From Salinicoccus sp. RF5 (lineage in GTDB: Bacteria > Bacillota > Bacilli > Staphylococcales > Salinicoccaceae): 64,000 bases of DNA. Below, piece by piece: positions 6,365-14,566 of the stretch (its first letter is position 1; each line of letters opens with the position of its first letter). The stretch covers positions 1-64,000 of the forward strand of contig NZ_JAJGRC010000001.1 in the NCBI RefSeq assembly GCF_020786625.1, given 5' to 3'. The position numbers and the translations under genes were made by a program. A model generated the notes under the pieces. The model was not told the DNA's origin. It did no database searches and worked only from the letters and a program-made list of their open reading frames with translations.

Positions 6365-6895
6365 ATGACAACGTTCGTAACAGATCCAGCCCACTCTGAA
6401 GTGGGATTCCAGGTAAAGCACATGATGGTATCAAAGGTGAAGGGGCACTTCGAAGATTTTCATTTTGAAGTAAAAACGAATAGTCTCGAAACTTTCGAGG
6501 ACGCTGAAGTCCATGCAGAAATAGATGTAAACAGCATAAGCACCAAAAATGAAGACCGGGACGCACATTTGAAATCAGAGGATTTCTTCAATGTGGAAAA
6601 GAATCCGAAAATCACGTTCAAATCGAGTAATGTCAATAAGTCCGGGGATACTGTATCGGTGACAGGTGAGACGACGATGAACGGCATCACGAAGGAAATG
6701 ACAATCGACCTCCAGTACAATGGCAAGGGGACAAACCCCTGGGGACAGGAAGTCCACGGCTTCGAAACCGAGTTCACGATCAACCGTGAAGCATTCGGAC
6801 TGACATGGAACCAGCAGCTGGAAACAGGCGGTGTACTGGTGAGCAAGGATGTAAAGGCACAGCTGGAGCTCCAGTTCTCCGAAAAAAGTGAATAG
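6365..6895 (+). CDS. yceI: YceI-family lipocalin-like protein
   Basis: A 176-residue protein of the YceI family, whose members form a long beta-barrel that holds polyprenyl or other amphiphilic lipids. The family start pattern is clear (FVTDPAHSEVGFQVKHMMVSKVKG), as are the later family blocks DVNSISTKNEDRDAHLKSEDF and GETTMNGITKEM. No signal peptide is present, so it is probably cytoplasmic as in other Staphylococcaceae. The frame opens at TTG 6359, but ATG 6365 lies at the better distance from the site tggaggttt. A MarR-type operator overlaps the promoter, suggesting induction by stress or quinone-like compounds. It ends at a strong terminator. Confidence 0.9.
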   Translation: MTTFVTDPAHSEVGFQVKHMMVSKVKGHFEDFHFEVKTNSLETFEDAEVHAEIDVNSISTKNEDRDAHLKSEDFFNVEKNPKITFKSSNVNKSGDTVSVTGETTMNGITKEMTIDLQYNGKGTNPWGQEVHGFETEFTINREAFGLTWNQQLETGGVLVSKDVKAQLELQFSEKSE

Positions 6896-6920
6896 GCATA
6901 GAAGATGAAGATATTTCTTG

Positions 6921-6963
6921 CAGACCGGTCTGAAGCCAACTATTGGCTCCAGACCGGTTTTTC
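6921..6963 (+). terminator. yceI terminator
   Basis: The stem accggtctgaagcca/tggctccagaccggt is followed by TTTTT. Confidence 0.85.
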
Positions 6964-7021
6964 ATAGTGCGGAGGTCTATAGTGTAGTTTATTAAAAATA
7001 GAGGCATTGCTATAATTTATT

Positions 7022-7121
7022 GGAATATATAAAGAAGATGAACCATGCTTCCCATTATCGTAATATGGCTGATGCATATCAAAACGGGAGACGATGCTTT
7101 TGGCATGGATCCCGTTTTTTT
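7022..7121 (+). ncRNA. candidate small RNA, about 100 nt
   Basis: The 316-base gap between yceI and the next gene carries its own transcription signals. A perfect TATAAT (7011-7016) has a weak -35 (TTATTA, 6989-6994) 16 bases before it. About 70 bases after the expected start is a strong terminator: stem aaaacggga/tcccgtttt (7081-7118), extended by gatgc/gcat, then a T run. A short frame from ATG 7038 has only a weak binding site and would run through the terminator, so a noncoding transcript is more likely than a peptide. The stretch 7122-7211 holds the probable promoter (tataat near 7150) of the next gene. Confidence 0.45.
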
Positions 7122-7211
7122 ATGGAACAACCGGACACCGCAATCATGATATAATAGCCGGTGAATGAACCAGTGCAGGTTCCAGCATGAAATTTAAAAG
7201 GAGTATGGATT

Positions 7212-7862
7212 ATGGATCACCACAGCATCATCGAAGACGCAAAGGCACGGGTATATGAATTCCACGATTCGGACAGTACGGGACATGACTATTGGCACGT
7301 CATGCGTGTATATAATAACGCACGCATGCTCCAGGCAGAAGAGGGGGGAGACCGATTCATCATAGAGGTCGCAGCCCTTTTCCATGACATGATCGACTAT
7401 AAGCTGACTGATGATGAATATGCACAGATTGAAGTGATAAAGACATTCCTCGAAGCGCGCGGAGTCGGGGCAGATGTGATCGAACGCATCATCCACGCCA
7501 TGCAGGCGGTTTCCTACAAGGGCGGGAACAATACCGTCGAAGTCGCTACCGTGGAGGATGCGATCGTGCAGGACGCCGACCGTCTTGATGCACTCGGTGC
7601 AGTCGGTATTGCACGCACTTTCATATATGGGGGGAATAAGCGGCACGCGCTCTATGACCCGGACCGGACTGCACGCGAGGAACTGACTTTCGAACTATAC
7701 AGCAAGGAAGACAATACCATGATCAACCATTTCTATGAAAAGCTGCTCAGGCTGAAGGATCTGATGCATACGGATGCTGCCAAAAATGTGGCGGAAGCGC
7801 GCCATCAGTTCATGGAAGTGTATCTGGAGCAGTTTTATGAAGAATGGGAAGGCAGGCGGTGA
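7212..7862 (+). CDS. HD-domain phosphohydrolase (YpgQ-like)
   Basis: A 216-residue cytosolic HD hydrolase. The metal-binding residues are visible: His29 in YWHVMR, His58-Asp59 in LFHDM, His95 in IIHAM and Asp121/Asp123 in QDADRLDALGAVG. This arrangement matches the Bacillus/Staphylococcus YpgQ group, which hydrolyses nucleoside triphosphates to monophosphates and pyrophosphate with manganese. The exact substrate here is inferred. The ATG at 7212 is 8 bases after aaaggag. A DUF6176 gene and dsdA follow within 35 bases or by overlap, so the three probably form an operon. Confidence 0.85.
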   Translation: MDHHSIIEDAKARVYEFHDSDSTGHDYWHVMRVYNNARMLQAEEGGDRFIIEVAALFHDMIDYKLTDDEYAQIEVIKTFLEARGVGADVIERIIHAMQAVSYKGGNNTVEVATVEDAIVQDADRLDALGAVGIARTFIYGGNKRHALYDPDRTAREELTFELYSKEDNTMINHFYEKLLRLKDLMHTDAAKNVAEARHQFMEVYLEQFYEEWEGRR

Positions 7863-7896
7863 CCTGCCGATCAAAGCAATGACAGGGGGAAGACAT

Positions 7897-8274
7897 GTGA
7901 GAGTAGAACTGACCAAATTCAAGGTGAAGGCAAATAAAAGCCATAAAGTAGATGAATGGATGAAGTATATAGAGGAGAACATGGAGGATGCGCTACTTAC
8001 ACTCGAGGGCGAGAAGATGTACGTAGAGACGATATTCAGGGAACAGGAAGGCAACCATGAATACCTCTACTGGTACAGTGTGCAGGAGAGTGATATGGAG
8101 GATGATGAGGATCTCAAGATCAACCAGCAGCTGGTCGATTTCTTTGACGAGTGCATCGATAAGACTTTCCAGCCGCTCGACCTTGATGCATCCGTCGTGA
8201 TGATGCCGAAGCGCATCAGAAATGCCATGTTCAACAGTGGACAGGAGGATGATCATGAAGAACCGGTTGATTGA
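7897..8274 (+). CDS. DUF6176-family protein
   Basis: A 125-residue protein starting VRVELTKFKVKANKSHKVDE and containing DALLTLEGEKMYVETIFREQ, EYLYWYSVQ, DFFDECID and VVMMPKRIRNAMF. These match the DUF6176 family as I recall it; members look like dimeric alpha/beta-barrel proteins of unknown function. The start is GTG 7897; the ATG two bases earlier is followed at once by TGA in another frame. The binding site is agggggaag. The 3' end overlaps dsdA by 20 bases, a sign of translational coupling. Confidence 0.75.
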   Translation: MRVELTKFKVKANKSHKVDEWMKYIEENMEDALLTLEGEKMYVETIFREQEGNHEYLYWYSVQESDMEDDEDLKINQQLVDFFDECIDKTFQPLDLDASVVMMPKRIRNAMFNSGQEDDHEEPVD

Positions 8275-9553
8275 TCAGCATCCGATCATCGGTCAGATGG
8301 CTGCCGGCGAGTCGGTGTTCTGGAAGAATGAATACTATACGGCATTCCAAACGGATGCTCCAGACGCCTTTCTGAAGCACGAAGACATCATGGAGGCAGA
8401 CAGGCGATTGAGCCGTTTTGCGCCTTTCATGGAATCTGCCTTTCCGGAGACGAAAGCGCAGGGCGGCATCATCGAGTCGCCATTGGTACAGGCAGAAGGG
8501 ATGAAGGATTTTCTTGGCGAAAGGTATGGGACATCCATAGATGGACCGCTCTACATCAAGGCGGATGACAGTCTCACGGTGTCGGGCTCCGTAAAGGCGC
8601 GCGGCGGCATCTATGAAGTGCTGAAGCATGCCGAAGACCTTGCCCTGGAGCACGGGATCATCGACCAGACTCAAGACTATGCACAATTTGATTCGGAGAA
8701 GTTCAGGAAGTTCTTTTCGGAATACACCATCGTCTGCGGATCGACCGGGAATCTCGGCCTCTCCATCGGCATCATCGGTGCGGCCCTTGGATTCAAGGTC
8801 GTCATCCACATGTCGAGTGATGCGAAGCAGTGGAAGAAGGACATGCTGCGCCACAATGGCGTAAAAGTGGTCGAGCATGAGGACGACTACAGCAGAGCGG
8901 TGGAAGAGGGCCGGGAAGAAGCCTTGCGTGATGACAAAGGCTATTTTGTCGACGATGAAGATTCGGAACCGCTCTTCCTCGGTTATGCTGTGGCTGCACT
9001 GCGTATTGAAAAGCAGCTTGAGGCACAGGGCATCACTGTGGATGAAAAACATCCACTCTATGTCTATCTCCCATGCGGGGTCGGAAGCGCCCCAGGAGGC
9101 GTTAGCTTCGGCCTGAAGCACGTATTCGGTGATGCGGTCCATCCGGTGTTCGCCGAACCTGTACAATCACCATGCATGATGCTCGGCATGATCACGGGGA
9201 AGCATGATGAAGTATCTGTGCGGGATATCGGTCTCGATAACCGGACCATCGCTGATGGGCTCGCAGTCGGGAGGCCCTCAAAGTTTGCAGGGAAGCTCCT
9301 CACAGGGAGTATCCATTCGTTCTACACTGTCCAGGATGATGAAATGTATACGCTCCTGGCTGAACTGTACGACCGCGAGGGTATGAAGATCGAGCCGTCT
9401 GCAGCAGCTGGCCTGCTGGGCCCTGCCATTCTTCACCAGAATATGGAGCGCCCTGGAATCCGGAACGCCACACATATCGTCTGGAGCACGGGCGGCAGCA
9501 TGGTGCCTGAGGAGGAATGGCGAAAGGATTACCTGAGGGGTAGCCACGGCTGA
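8255..9553 (+). CDS. dsdA: D-serine ammonia-lyase
   Basis: A 432-residue PLP enzyme that converts D-serine to pyruvate and ammonia. The PLP lysine is Lys114 in SVKARGG, the phosphate-binding loop is GSTGNLGLS, and the C-terminal STGGSMVP is typical of DsdA. The length fits the family (about 440). I chose ATG 8255, 6-7 bases after caggagg; an ATG at 8249 is too close to that site. The gene overlaps the DUF6176 gene and probably shares its promoter. No transporter or dsdC-like regulator is next to it, so it likely detoxifies D-serine made or taken up elsewhere. Confidence 0.92.
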   Translation: MKNRLIDQHPIIGQMAAGESVFWKNEYYTAFQTDAPDAFLKHEDIMEADRRLSRFAPFMESAFPETKAQGGIIESPLVQAEGMKDFLGERYGTSIDGPLYIKADDSLTVSGSVKARGGIYEVLKHAEDLALEHGIIDQTQDYAQFDSEKFRKFFSEYTIVCGSTGNLGLSIGIIGAALGFKVVIHMSSDAKQWKKDMLRHNGVKVVEHEDDYSRAVEEGREEALRDDKGYFVDDEDSEPLFLGYAVAALRIEKQLEAQGITVDEKHPLYVYLPCGVGSAPGGVSFGLKHVFGDAVHPVFAEPVQSPCMMLGMITGKHDEVSVRDIGLDNRTIADGLAVGRPSKFAGKLLTGSIHSFYTVQDDEMYTLLAELYDREGMKIEPSAAAGLLGPAILHQNMERPGIRNATHIVWSTGGSMVPEEEWRKDYLRGSHG

Positions 9554-9582
9554 TTGTCAAAAGGCGGGGCAGGTAGTATAAT
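9554..9582 (+). promoter_or_regulatory. promoter of queG-trmL-nfrA
   Basis: TTGTCA (9554-9559) and a perfect TATAAT (9577-9582) with the ideal 17-base spacer. It starts at the stop codon of dsdA, and about 40 bases of leader follow. Confidence 0.75.
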
Positions 9583-9630
9583 ATCTAGTTGAATTTGACT
9601 ACGGCTGGAGTTTTGAAAGCAGGTGAAGAG

Positions 9631-10761
9631 ATGGAACGATCCGAATTCAAGAAGAAAGTGGTCGATTATGCGCATTCGATAGGGATAGATCAGATCGGCT
9701 TCACCCACGCGGAACCTTTCGCGGAATTCAGGGAGAAGCTCATCGATTATCACAGGAGGGGATATGCTTCCGGATTCGAGAAGGGGTCGGTGGATGAACG
9801 GACGGATCCCCGCCTCTCGCTTGGCTCGGCAAGGAGCATCATCTCCATTGCGGTCGGTTATCCGAACCGGCTGCCGGACGCTCCCAAGAGCAGAAAGGGT
9901 GAACGGCGCGGCACGTTCGCTCGGGCTTCATGGGGTGTCGACTACCACACGCTACTGAACAGAAGGCTTGCCAGCCTGGAAGAATATATAAAGACGCTGG
10001 ACCCTTCCATCGAGTGCCGGTCCATGGTGGATACAGGTGTGCTCAGTGACCGGGAAGTGGCGCGGCGCAGCGGTCTCGGCTACATCGGCAAAAACGGCTT
10101 TGTGATCAACCCGGAGCTCGGGACATACTCCTATCTCGGTGAAATGATCACGGACTACCCATTCCCGCCCGACGAAGAGCTGATCGATTCCTGCGGCGAC
10201 TGCAATCTATGCGTCGACCGGTGCCCGACGGGAGCACTTGTCGGGAACGGTCAGCTGGATTCGCAGAAGTGCATTTCCTTCCTCACCCAGACGAAGGGGT
10301 TCCTGCCGGATGAATACCGAGGCAAGATCGGCAACCGCCTGTACGGCTGCGACACCTGCCAGCAGGTCTGTCCGAGGAACAAGGGCATCAATACGGACCA
10401 TCATGCAGACATCGTGCTCGAACCCGAAATATTGAAGCCCGAGCTGACTGGACTGCTTGAGATATCCAATAAGGAGTTCAAGGAAACCTATGGTCATCTG
10501 GCCGGGGTCTGGAGAGGGAAGAAACCCATCCAACGCAATGCCATCATCGCGCTTGCCCACTTCAAGGAGGAGTCGGCCGTCGACACGCTGAAGCGTGTGG
10601 CGGAGAACGATCCCCGTCCGGTCATAAAAGGGACGGCCTACTGGGCCATTGGCCGGATTCTCGGGGACCGCGCACTTGATTATATAAATGAAAGATATAA
10701 AATGGAAACGGACGAATCAGTCAAGGATGAAATGCTGAAGGGCATCCAGGAAGTCGCCTAG
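9631..10761 (+). CDS. queG: epoxyqueuosine reductase
   Basis: A 376-residue enzyme for the last step of queuosine synthesis in tRNA (epoxyqueuosine to queuosine). It has an N-terminal cobalamin-binding domain, then eight cysteines for two 4Fe-4S clusters: Cys188, 191, 194 and 198 (CGDCNLCVDRCPTGA), Cys214, and Cys240, 243 and 247 (CDTCQQVCP). The last 60 residues look like HEAT repeats, as in Bacillus QueG. The open frame reaches TTG 9589, but that lies on the promoter; ATG 9631 with aggtgaag before it is the likely start. trmL follows after 9 bases. Confidence 0.93.
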   Translation: MERSEFKKKVVDYAHSIGIDQIGFTHAEPFAEFREKLIDYHRRGYASGFEKGSVDERTDPRLSLGSARSIISIAVGYPNRLPDAPKSRKGERRGTFARASWGVDYHTLLNRRLASLEEYIKTLDPSIECRSMVDTGVLSDREVARRSGLGYIGKNGFVINPELGTYSYLGEMITDYPFPPDEELIDSCGDCNLCVDRCPTGALVGNGQLDSQKCISFLTQTKGFLPDEYRGKIGNRLYGCDTCQQVCPRNKGINTDHHADIVLEPEILKPELTGLLEISNKEFKETYGHLAGVWRGKKPIQRNAIIALAHFKEESAVDTLKRVAENDPRPVIKGTAYWAIGRILGDRALDYINERYKMETDESVKDEMLKGIQEVA

Positions 10762-10770
10762 GAGGTTGCA

Positions 10771-11241
10771 ATGCCAAACCATATTGTTCTATATCAACCG
10801 GAAATACCATCGAATACAGGGAATATCGGCCGCACATGTGCGGCCACGGATACGACACTCCATCTGATCCGGCCGCTCGGCTTCTCCACCGATGACAAGA
10901 TGTTGAAACGTGCAGGCCTCGACTACTGGCCGCATATCGATGTCATCTACCATGATTCAGTGGAAGATTTCTTCGAAGCCACGGAGGGCACATACTACCT
11001 GCTCACCAAGTTTGCAGAGCAGTCCTATGCAGACATGGACTTCAGCAGCCGGGACACCGAGCATTACTTCATCTTCGGCAGGGAGACTTCAGGCCTTCCG
11101 GAGTGGATGAGGGAGAAGTACAGTGATACGTCCCTCAGGATACCGATGAATGACAAGGTCAGGTCCCTCAATCTTTCCAACACAGCAGCCATATTGATAT
11201 ACGAGGCGCTGAAACAGCAGGACTTTCCACAACTAAATTAG
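10771..11241 (+). CDS. trmL: tRNA (cytidine/uridine-34-2'-O)-methyltransferase
   Basis: A 156-residue SPOUT methyltransferase that methylates the ribose of the wobble base in leucine tRNAs. Family marks are the start HIVLYQPEIPSNTGNIGRTC, the loop FIFGRETSGLP and the knot region RIPMNDKVRSLNLSNTAAI. It has the usual length for TrmL. The site aggaggttgca precedes the ATG. It is the middle gene of queG-trmL-nfrA, so two of the three genes act on the tRNA wobble position. Confidence 0.93.
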   Translation: MPNHIVLYQPEIPSNTGNIGRTCAATDTTLHLIRPLGFSTDDKMLKRAGLDYWPHIDVIYHDSVEDFFEATEGTYYLLTKFAEQSYADMDFSSRDTEHYFIFGRETSGLPEWMREKYSDTSLRIPMNDKVRSLNLSNTAAILIYEALKQQDFPQLN

Positions 11242-11252
11242 GAGGCAATACA

Positions 11253-11990
11253 ATGAACCAAGTGATCGAGCTATTGAAGAACCACCGTTCCATCCGCAAG
11301 TTCAAGGATGAGCGTCTGGATGAAGATACAATCCGGGAACTCGTCACCGCTGCCCAGGCGGCGAGTACATCAAGCTATGTACAGGCCTACAGCATCCTCG
11401 GCGTCACGGATCCCGACAAGAAAGCGGCGCTCAGGGAGATCAGCACCCAGCCGTATGTGGAGCACAACGGGCACCTGTTCGTCTTCCTGATGGACTACAA
11501 TCGTCATGTCGAACTTTCCAAGGAGAAGGGGACGCCGATCGATCATGACAAGACCGAGCAGCTCATCGTGGGCACTGTCGATGCGACACTCGCTGCCCAG
11601 AACCTCGCGGTGGCAGCTGAAAGCATGGGACTCGGCATGTGCTACATCGGCTCACTGAGGAATGACATGGCACGCGTCATAGAGATTCTGGAACTGCCGA
11701 AAGGAGTCGTTCCCCTGTTCGGTATGGTGGTCGGCATACCCGATCAGGAAGGCAGCCAGAAGGAAAGGCTGCCATTCGAAGCGGTCTACCACGAGAATAC
11801 CTATACACCGGTCGCAGAGGTGAAGGATGCGATCGACAGTTATGACGCACGCATCAGTGCGTACTATAAGGAGCGCTCAGGCGGCAAGCGGGATGATTCC
11901 TGGAGCGACCAGGTCATCGGCATGCTCAGCAAGAAGCAGCGCCTTGATGTGGATCAGGTGGTGAAGGGTCAAGGCTTCCTCGGCCAGTAA
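11253..11990 (+). CDS. nfrA: NADPH-dependent flavin nitroreductase (NfrA-like)
   Basis: A 245-residue FMN enzyme of the nitroreductase family. The FMN-binding start NHRSIRKFKDE, the block AAQNLAVAAESMGLGMCYIG and the tail pattern PLFGMVVGIPDQEGSQKERLPFE (written here in part) fit NfrA of Bacillus and Staphylococcus. NfrA reduces nitro compounds, quinones and disulfides with NADPH and is usually induced by oxidative or heat stress. The ATG is preceded by aggaggcaata. It follows trmL by 11 bases and ends at a bidirectional terminator. Confidence 0.88.
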   Translation: MNQVIELLKNHRSIRKFKDERLDEDTIRELVTAAQAASTSSYVQAYSILGVTDPDKKAALREISTQPYVEHNGHLFVFLMDYNRHVELSKEKGTPIDHDKTEQLIVGTVDATLAAQNLAVAAESMGLGMCYIGSLRNDMARVIEILELPKGVVPLFGMVVGIPDQEGSQKERLPFEAVYHENTYTPVAEVKDAIDSYDARISAYYKERSGGKRDDSWSDQVIGMLSKKQRLDVDQVVKGQGFLGQ

Positions 11991-11992
11991 AA

Positions 11993-12031
11993 AAATAAGG
12001 CCATGCGGGATATCCCGCATGGCTTTATTTC
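11993..12031. terminator. bidirectional terminator
   Basis: The stem aaataaggccatgcggga/tcccgcatggctttattt has A and T runs on both sides. It separates nfrA from the leftward 38-residue gene. Confidence 0.9.
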
Positions 12032-12147
12032 TATTGACTGAGCTTTTCATCTCCGTCATCCTTGTAGCCCCATTCGGAGTCACGGCTTGAAGAGAGGATG
12101 GCGGTGATGAAGGATATGCTTACCATGAGTATCAGAAATGCTTTCAT
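12031..12147 (-). CDS. small single-span membrane protein
   Basis: A 38-residue protein: MKAFLILMVSISFITAILSS forms a membrane span, followed by an acidic tail (SRDSEWGYKDDGDEKLSQ). The ATG is preceded by ataggagg about 9 bases away. It lies alone between the terminator and an AT-rich gap. I do not recognise it; size and shape suggest a small anchored peptide that binds a larger membrane protein. Confidence 0.6.
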   Translation of the reverse strand: MKAFLILMVSISFITAILSSSRDSEWGYKDDGDEKLSQ

Positions 12148-12296
12148 AAACTAGCGCCTCCTATATTTCCATACATATACACATTATAAACCATATGATG
12201 AAAAGAAAAAAGCTGAAAAGGGGGAAAAGTTTTGTTAGAAATAGTTCCGATGAGGGTAGAATATAAAAGACATTGAGAAATCTAGGAGGAATCAAC

Positions 12297-12890
12297 ATGG
12301 CAATGAACTTTAAGATCTTCAAGGACAAGGAACTGGTCAGCATCTATCTTGCTGATATCATCAGAAAGCAGGTCCATAATAATCCAACCAGCGTGATGGG
12401 TCTTGAAATGAATGAAGAACTGGATTGGGCCTACCAGAAATTTGTCGGCGAATCCAAACAGCATCCGGCTGATTTCTCACAGATATACCTCGTGACCATC
12501 AACAAGGATGGGGACACGGAAATATTCGAAAAACTGGATATCCCGGATAATCAGCTGAAGCGTGACGGTACTGTGGATTCGATGAAGAAGGTGCTGGACG
12601 ACAAGGATCAGCTGAATCTTGCAGTCCTCTCGATCGGTGCGAACAAGAATCTCGGCTACAACGATTCAGACGGCAACGACCAGCTGTTCGACTCAAGGGA
12701 ACTCATCCTTGTGGCTACAGGCAACGACAAGGCGGATGCCATCAGGGATCTTTATGATGCGGTCGAGAATGACAAGGATGACTTCGGGAAAGTGAAGAAG
12801 CACCGCATGGTGACGGTGGTCATGGATACTGAAGCGGCGTCCCGGCTCGACCAGGACATCGTCGACTACTACACTTCCGAATTCGCCTAG
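12297..12890 (+). CDS. conserved-looking protein of unknown function
   Basis: A 197-residue acidic, soluble protein with no signal peptide or membrane span. It starts MAMNFKIFKDKELVSIYLAD and ends with a region rich in Asp and Lys (YDAVENDKDDFGKVKKH, TEAASRLDQDIVDYY). I recognise no motif. The start ATG 12297 is 6 bases after ctaggagga; the frame extends upstream but without a better site. The next gene follows after 14 bases, so the two may be cotranscribed. The codon use matches its neighbours, so it looks like a real, resident gene. Confidence 0.7.
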   Translation: MAMNFKIFKDKELVSIYLADIIRKQVHNNPTSVMGLEMNEELDWAYQKFVGESKQHPADFSQIYLVTINKDGDTEIFEKLDIPDNQLKRDGTVDSMKKVLDDKDQLNLAVLSIGANKNLGYNDSDGNDQLFDSRELILVATGNDKADAIRDLYDAVENDKDDFGKVKKHRMVTVVMDTEAASRLDQDIVDYYTSEFA

Positions 12891-12904
12891 GAACGGGGGA
12901 GAAC

Positions 12905-13099
12905 ATGAAAAAGGACAAGGATATCGACTACAGGAACGACATTGAACCGGACGAAAATGAGATGACTGAAGATATGGAAGATGTGAAGGCGCTGGGGAAG
13001 GAAATGGAACAGCTTTCCCAGAACGCCGACTATCCGATTGATTCTTCCGATGATGAATCGCATGGTATGGAACCGGAAGACGGGGAAAATAATGAATAA
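12905..13099 (+). CDS. small highly acidic protein of unknown function
   Basis: A 64-residue protein, about one third Asp and Glu, starting MKKDKDIDYRNDIEPDENEM. It is predicted to be disordered with one helix (EDVKALGKEMEQLSQ). The site acgggggag precedes the ATG. It lies 14 bases after the previous unknown gene and before fumC. No family recognised. Confidence 0.6.
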   Translation: MKKDKDIDYRNDIEPDENEMTEDMEDVKALGKEMEQLSQNADYPIDSSDDESHGMEPEDGENNE

Positions 13100-13116
13100 C
13101 AGATGAATCCTTCTGT

Positions 13117-13150
13117 AAATTAGTATAAAATATTCTATGAATACTAATTT
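13117..13150. repeat. inverted repeat in the fumC leader
   Basis: The perfect 10-base arms aaattagtat (13117-13126) and atactaattt (13141-13150) flank a 14-base AT-rich loop. The right arm ends three bases before the fumC ribosome binding site. It could end the upstream pair of genes, bind a regulator, or form a leader hairpin. A candidate -10 (TATAAA) lies inside the left part. Confidence 0.55.
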
Positions 13151-13167
13151 TTCAGGAGGTTTTTTAA

Positions 13168-14556
13168 TTGTCATATAGAATAGAGAAAGATACGATCGGT
13201 GAAATTAAAGTTCCTGGTGACAAATACTGGGCTGCACAGACGGAGAGGAGCAGACAGAACTTCCCAGTGGGCAAGGAGAAGATGCCGATCGAGGTCATCG
13301 TAGCATTCGCCCATCTGAAGAAGGCGGCTGCCGTATCGAACCATGATCTCGGAAAGCTTTCAGCAGACAAGAAGGAAGCGATCGTCCATGCCTGCGACAG
13401 GATCATCGCACGTGAACTAGACGAGCACTTCCCGCTTGTCGTATGGCAGACGGGGAGCGGGACGCAGAGCAACATGAACGTCAACGAAGTGGTCAGCTAT
13501 GTGGCAAATGAATATCTCGAGGAAAAGGGGAGCGGCGAAAAGGTCCACCCGAATGATGACGTGAACAAATCCCAGAGTTCCAACGACACCTACCCGACAG
13601 CAATGCATGTTGCGCTGTATCAGGCGGTCGAGGAGCAGCTTGTACCTGCACTCGGTGTACTCCGTTCGACATTCGCGGACAAAGAGGCGCAGTTCAAGGA
13701 CATCATCAAAATCGGCCGGACACACCTGCAGGACGCGACACCGTTGACGCTCGGTCAGGAAATCAGTGGATGGAGATACATGCTCGAGAAGTGTGAGACA
13801 CTGGTGAACGAATCCAAGAGACAGCTTACAAACCTCGCAATCGGCGGTACGGCAGTCGGCACAGGCATCAACGCACATCCGGAATTCGGCGACCGCGTGG
13901 CAAAGGAGATCTCGAAGCAGACAGGCTATGAATTCGTCTCATCCGAGAACAAGTTCCATGCGCTTACTGCACATGATGAAGTGGTCTATCTCCATGGGGC
14001 GCTCAAGGCACTGGCGGCAGATCTGATGAAGATCGCCAATGATGTCAGATGGCTGGCCTCCGGCCCGAGGGCAGGCATCGCAGAGATTGAAATCCCTGCA
14101 AATGAGCCGGGTTCATCCATCATGCCGGGCAAAGTCAACCCGACCCAGTCCGAAATGCTCACGATGGTCGCGACCCAAGTGTTCGGAAACGATGCAGCAG
14201 TCGGATTTGCAGCGTCCCAGGGCAATTTCGAACTGAACGTCTTCAAGCCGGTCATCCTTTTCAACACACTGCAGTCAATCTATCTGCTGGCAGATGGCAT
14301 GAACACGTTTAATGATAAGTGTGCAGTGGGAATAGAACCAATAGAAGAGAACATTGAACGCTTCCTGAACAATTCATTGATGCTGGTGACTGCACTCAAT
14401 CCGCATATCGGCTATGAAAACGCAGCCAAGATTGCGAAGAATGCCCATGAAAAGGGAATTACACTCAAAGAGTCGGCAGTCGAATCCGGCCACCTCACTG
14501 AAGCGCAGTTTGATGAATGGATCAATCCGGAAGATATGATCCAATCCAAAGATTAG
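13168..14556 (+). CDS. fumC: fumarate hydratase, class II
   Basis: A 462-residue class II (iron-free) fumarase that interconverts fumarate and malate in the TCA cycle. The signature [10 protein letters not shown] is at residues 315-324 and the catalytic His186 is in [10 protein letters not shown]. Length and sequence follow staphylococcal FumC closely (for example [21 protein letters not shown], given in part). The start is TTG 13168, 8 bases after aggagg; no ATG fits. ppx begins 10 bases after its stop, so fumC may be cotranscribed with ppx-ppk. Confidence 0.95.
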   Translation: MSYRIEKDTIGEIKVPGDKYWAAQTERSRQNFPVGKEKMPIEVIVAFAHLKKAAAVSNHDLGKLSADKKEAIVHACDRIIARELDEHFPLVVWQTGSGTQSNMNVNEVVSYVANEYLEEKGSGEKVHPNDDVNKSQSSNDTYPTAMHVALYQAVEEQLVPALGVLRSTFADKEAQFKDIIKIGRTHLQDATPLTLGQEISGWRYMLEKCETLVNESKRQLTNLAIGGTAVGTGINAHPEFGDRVAKEISKQTGYEFVSSENKFHALTAHDEVVYLHGALKALAADLMKIANDVRWLASGPRAGIAEIEIPANEPGSSIMPGKVNPTQSEMLTMVATQVFGNDAAVGFAASQGNFELNVFKPVILFNTLQSIYLLADGMNTFNDKCAVGIEPIEENIERFLNNSLMLVTALNPHIGYENAAKIAKNAHEKGITLKESAVESGHLTEAQFDEWINPEDMIQSKD

Positions 14557-14566
14557 GAGCTTACTT

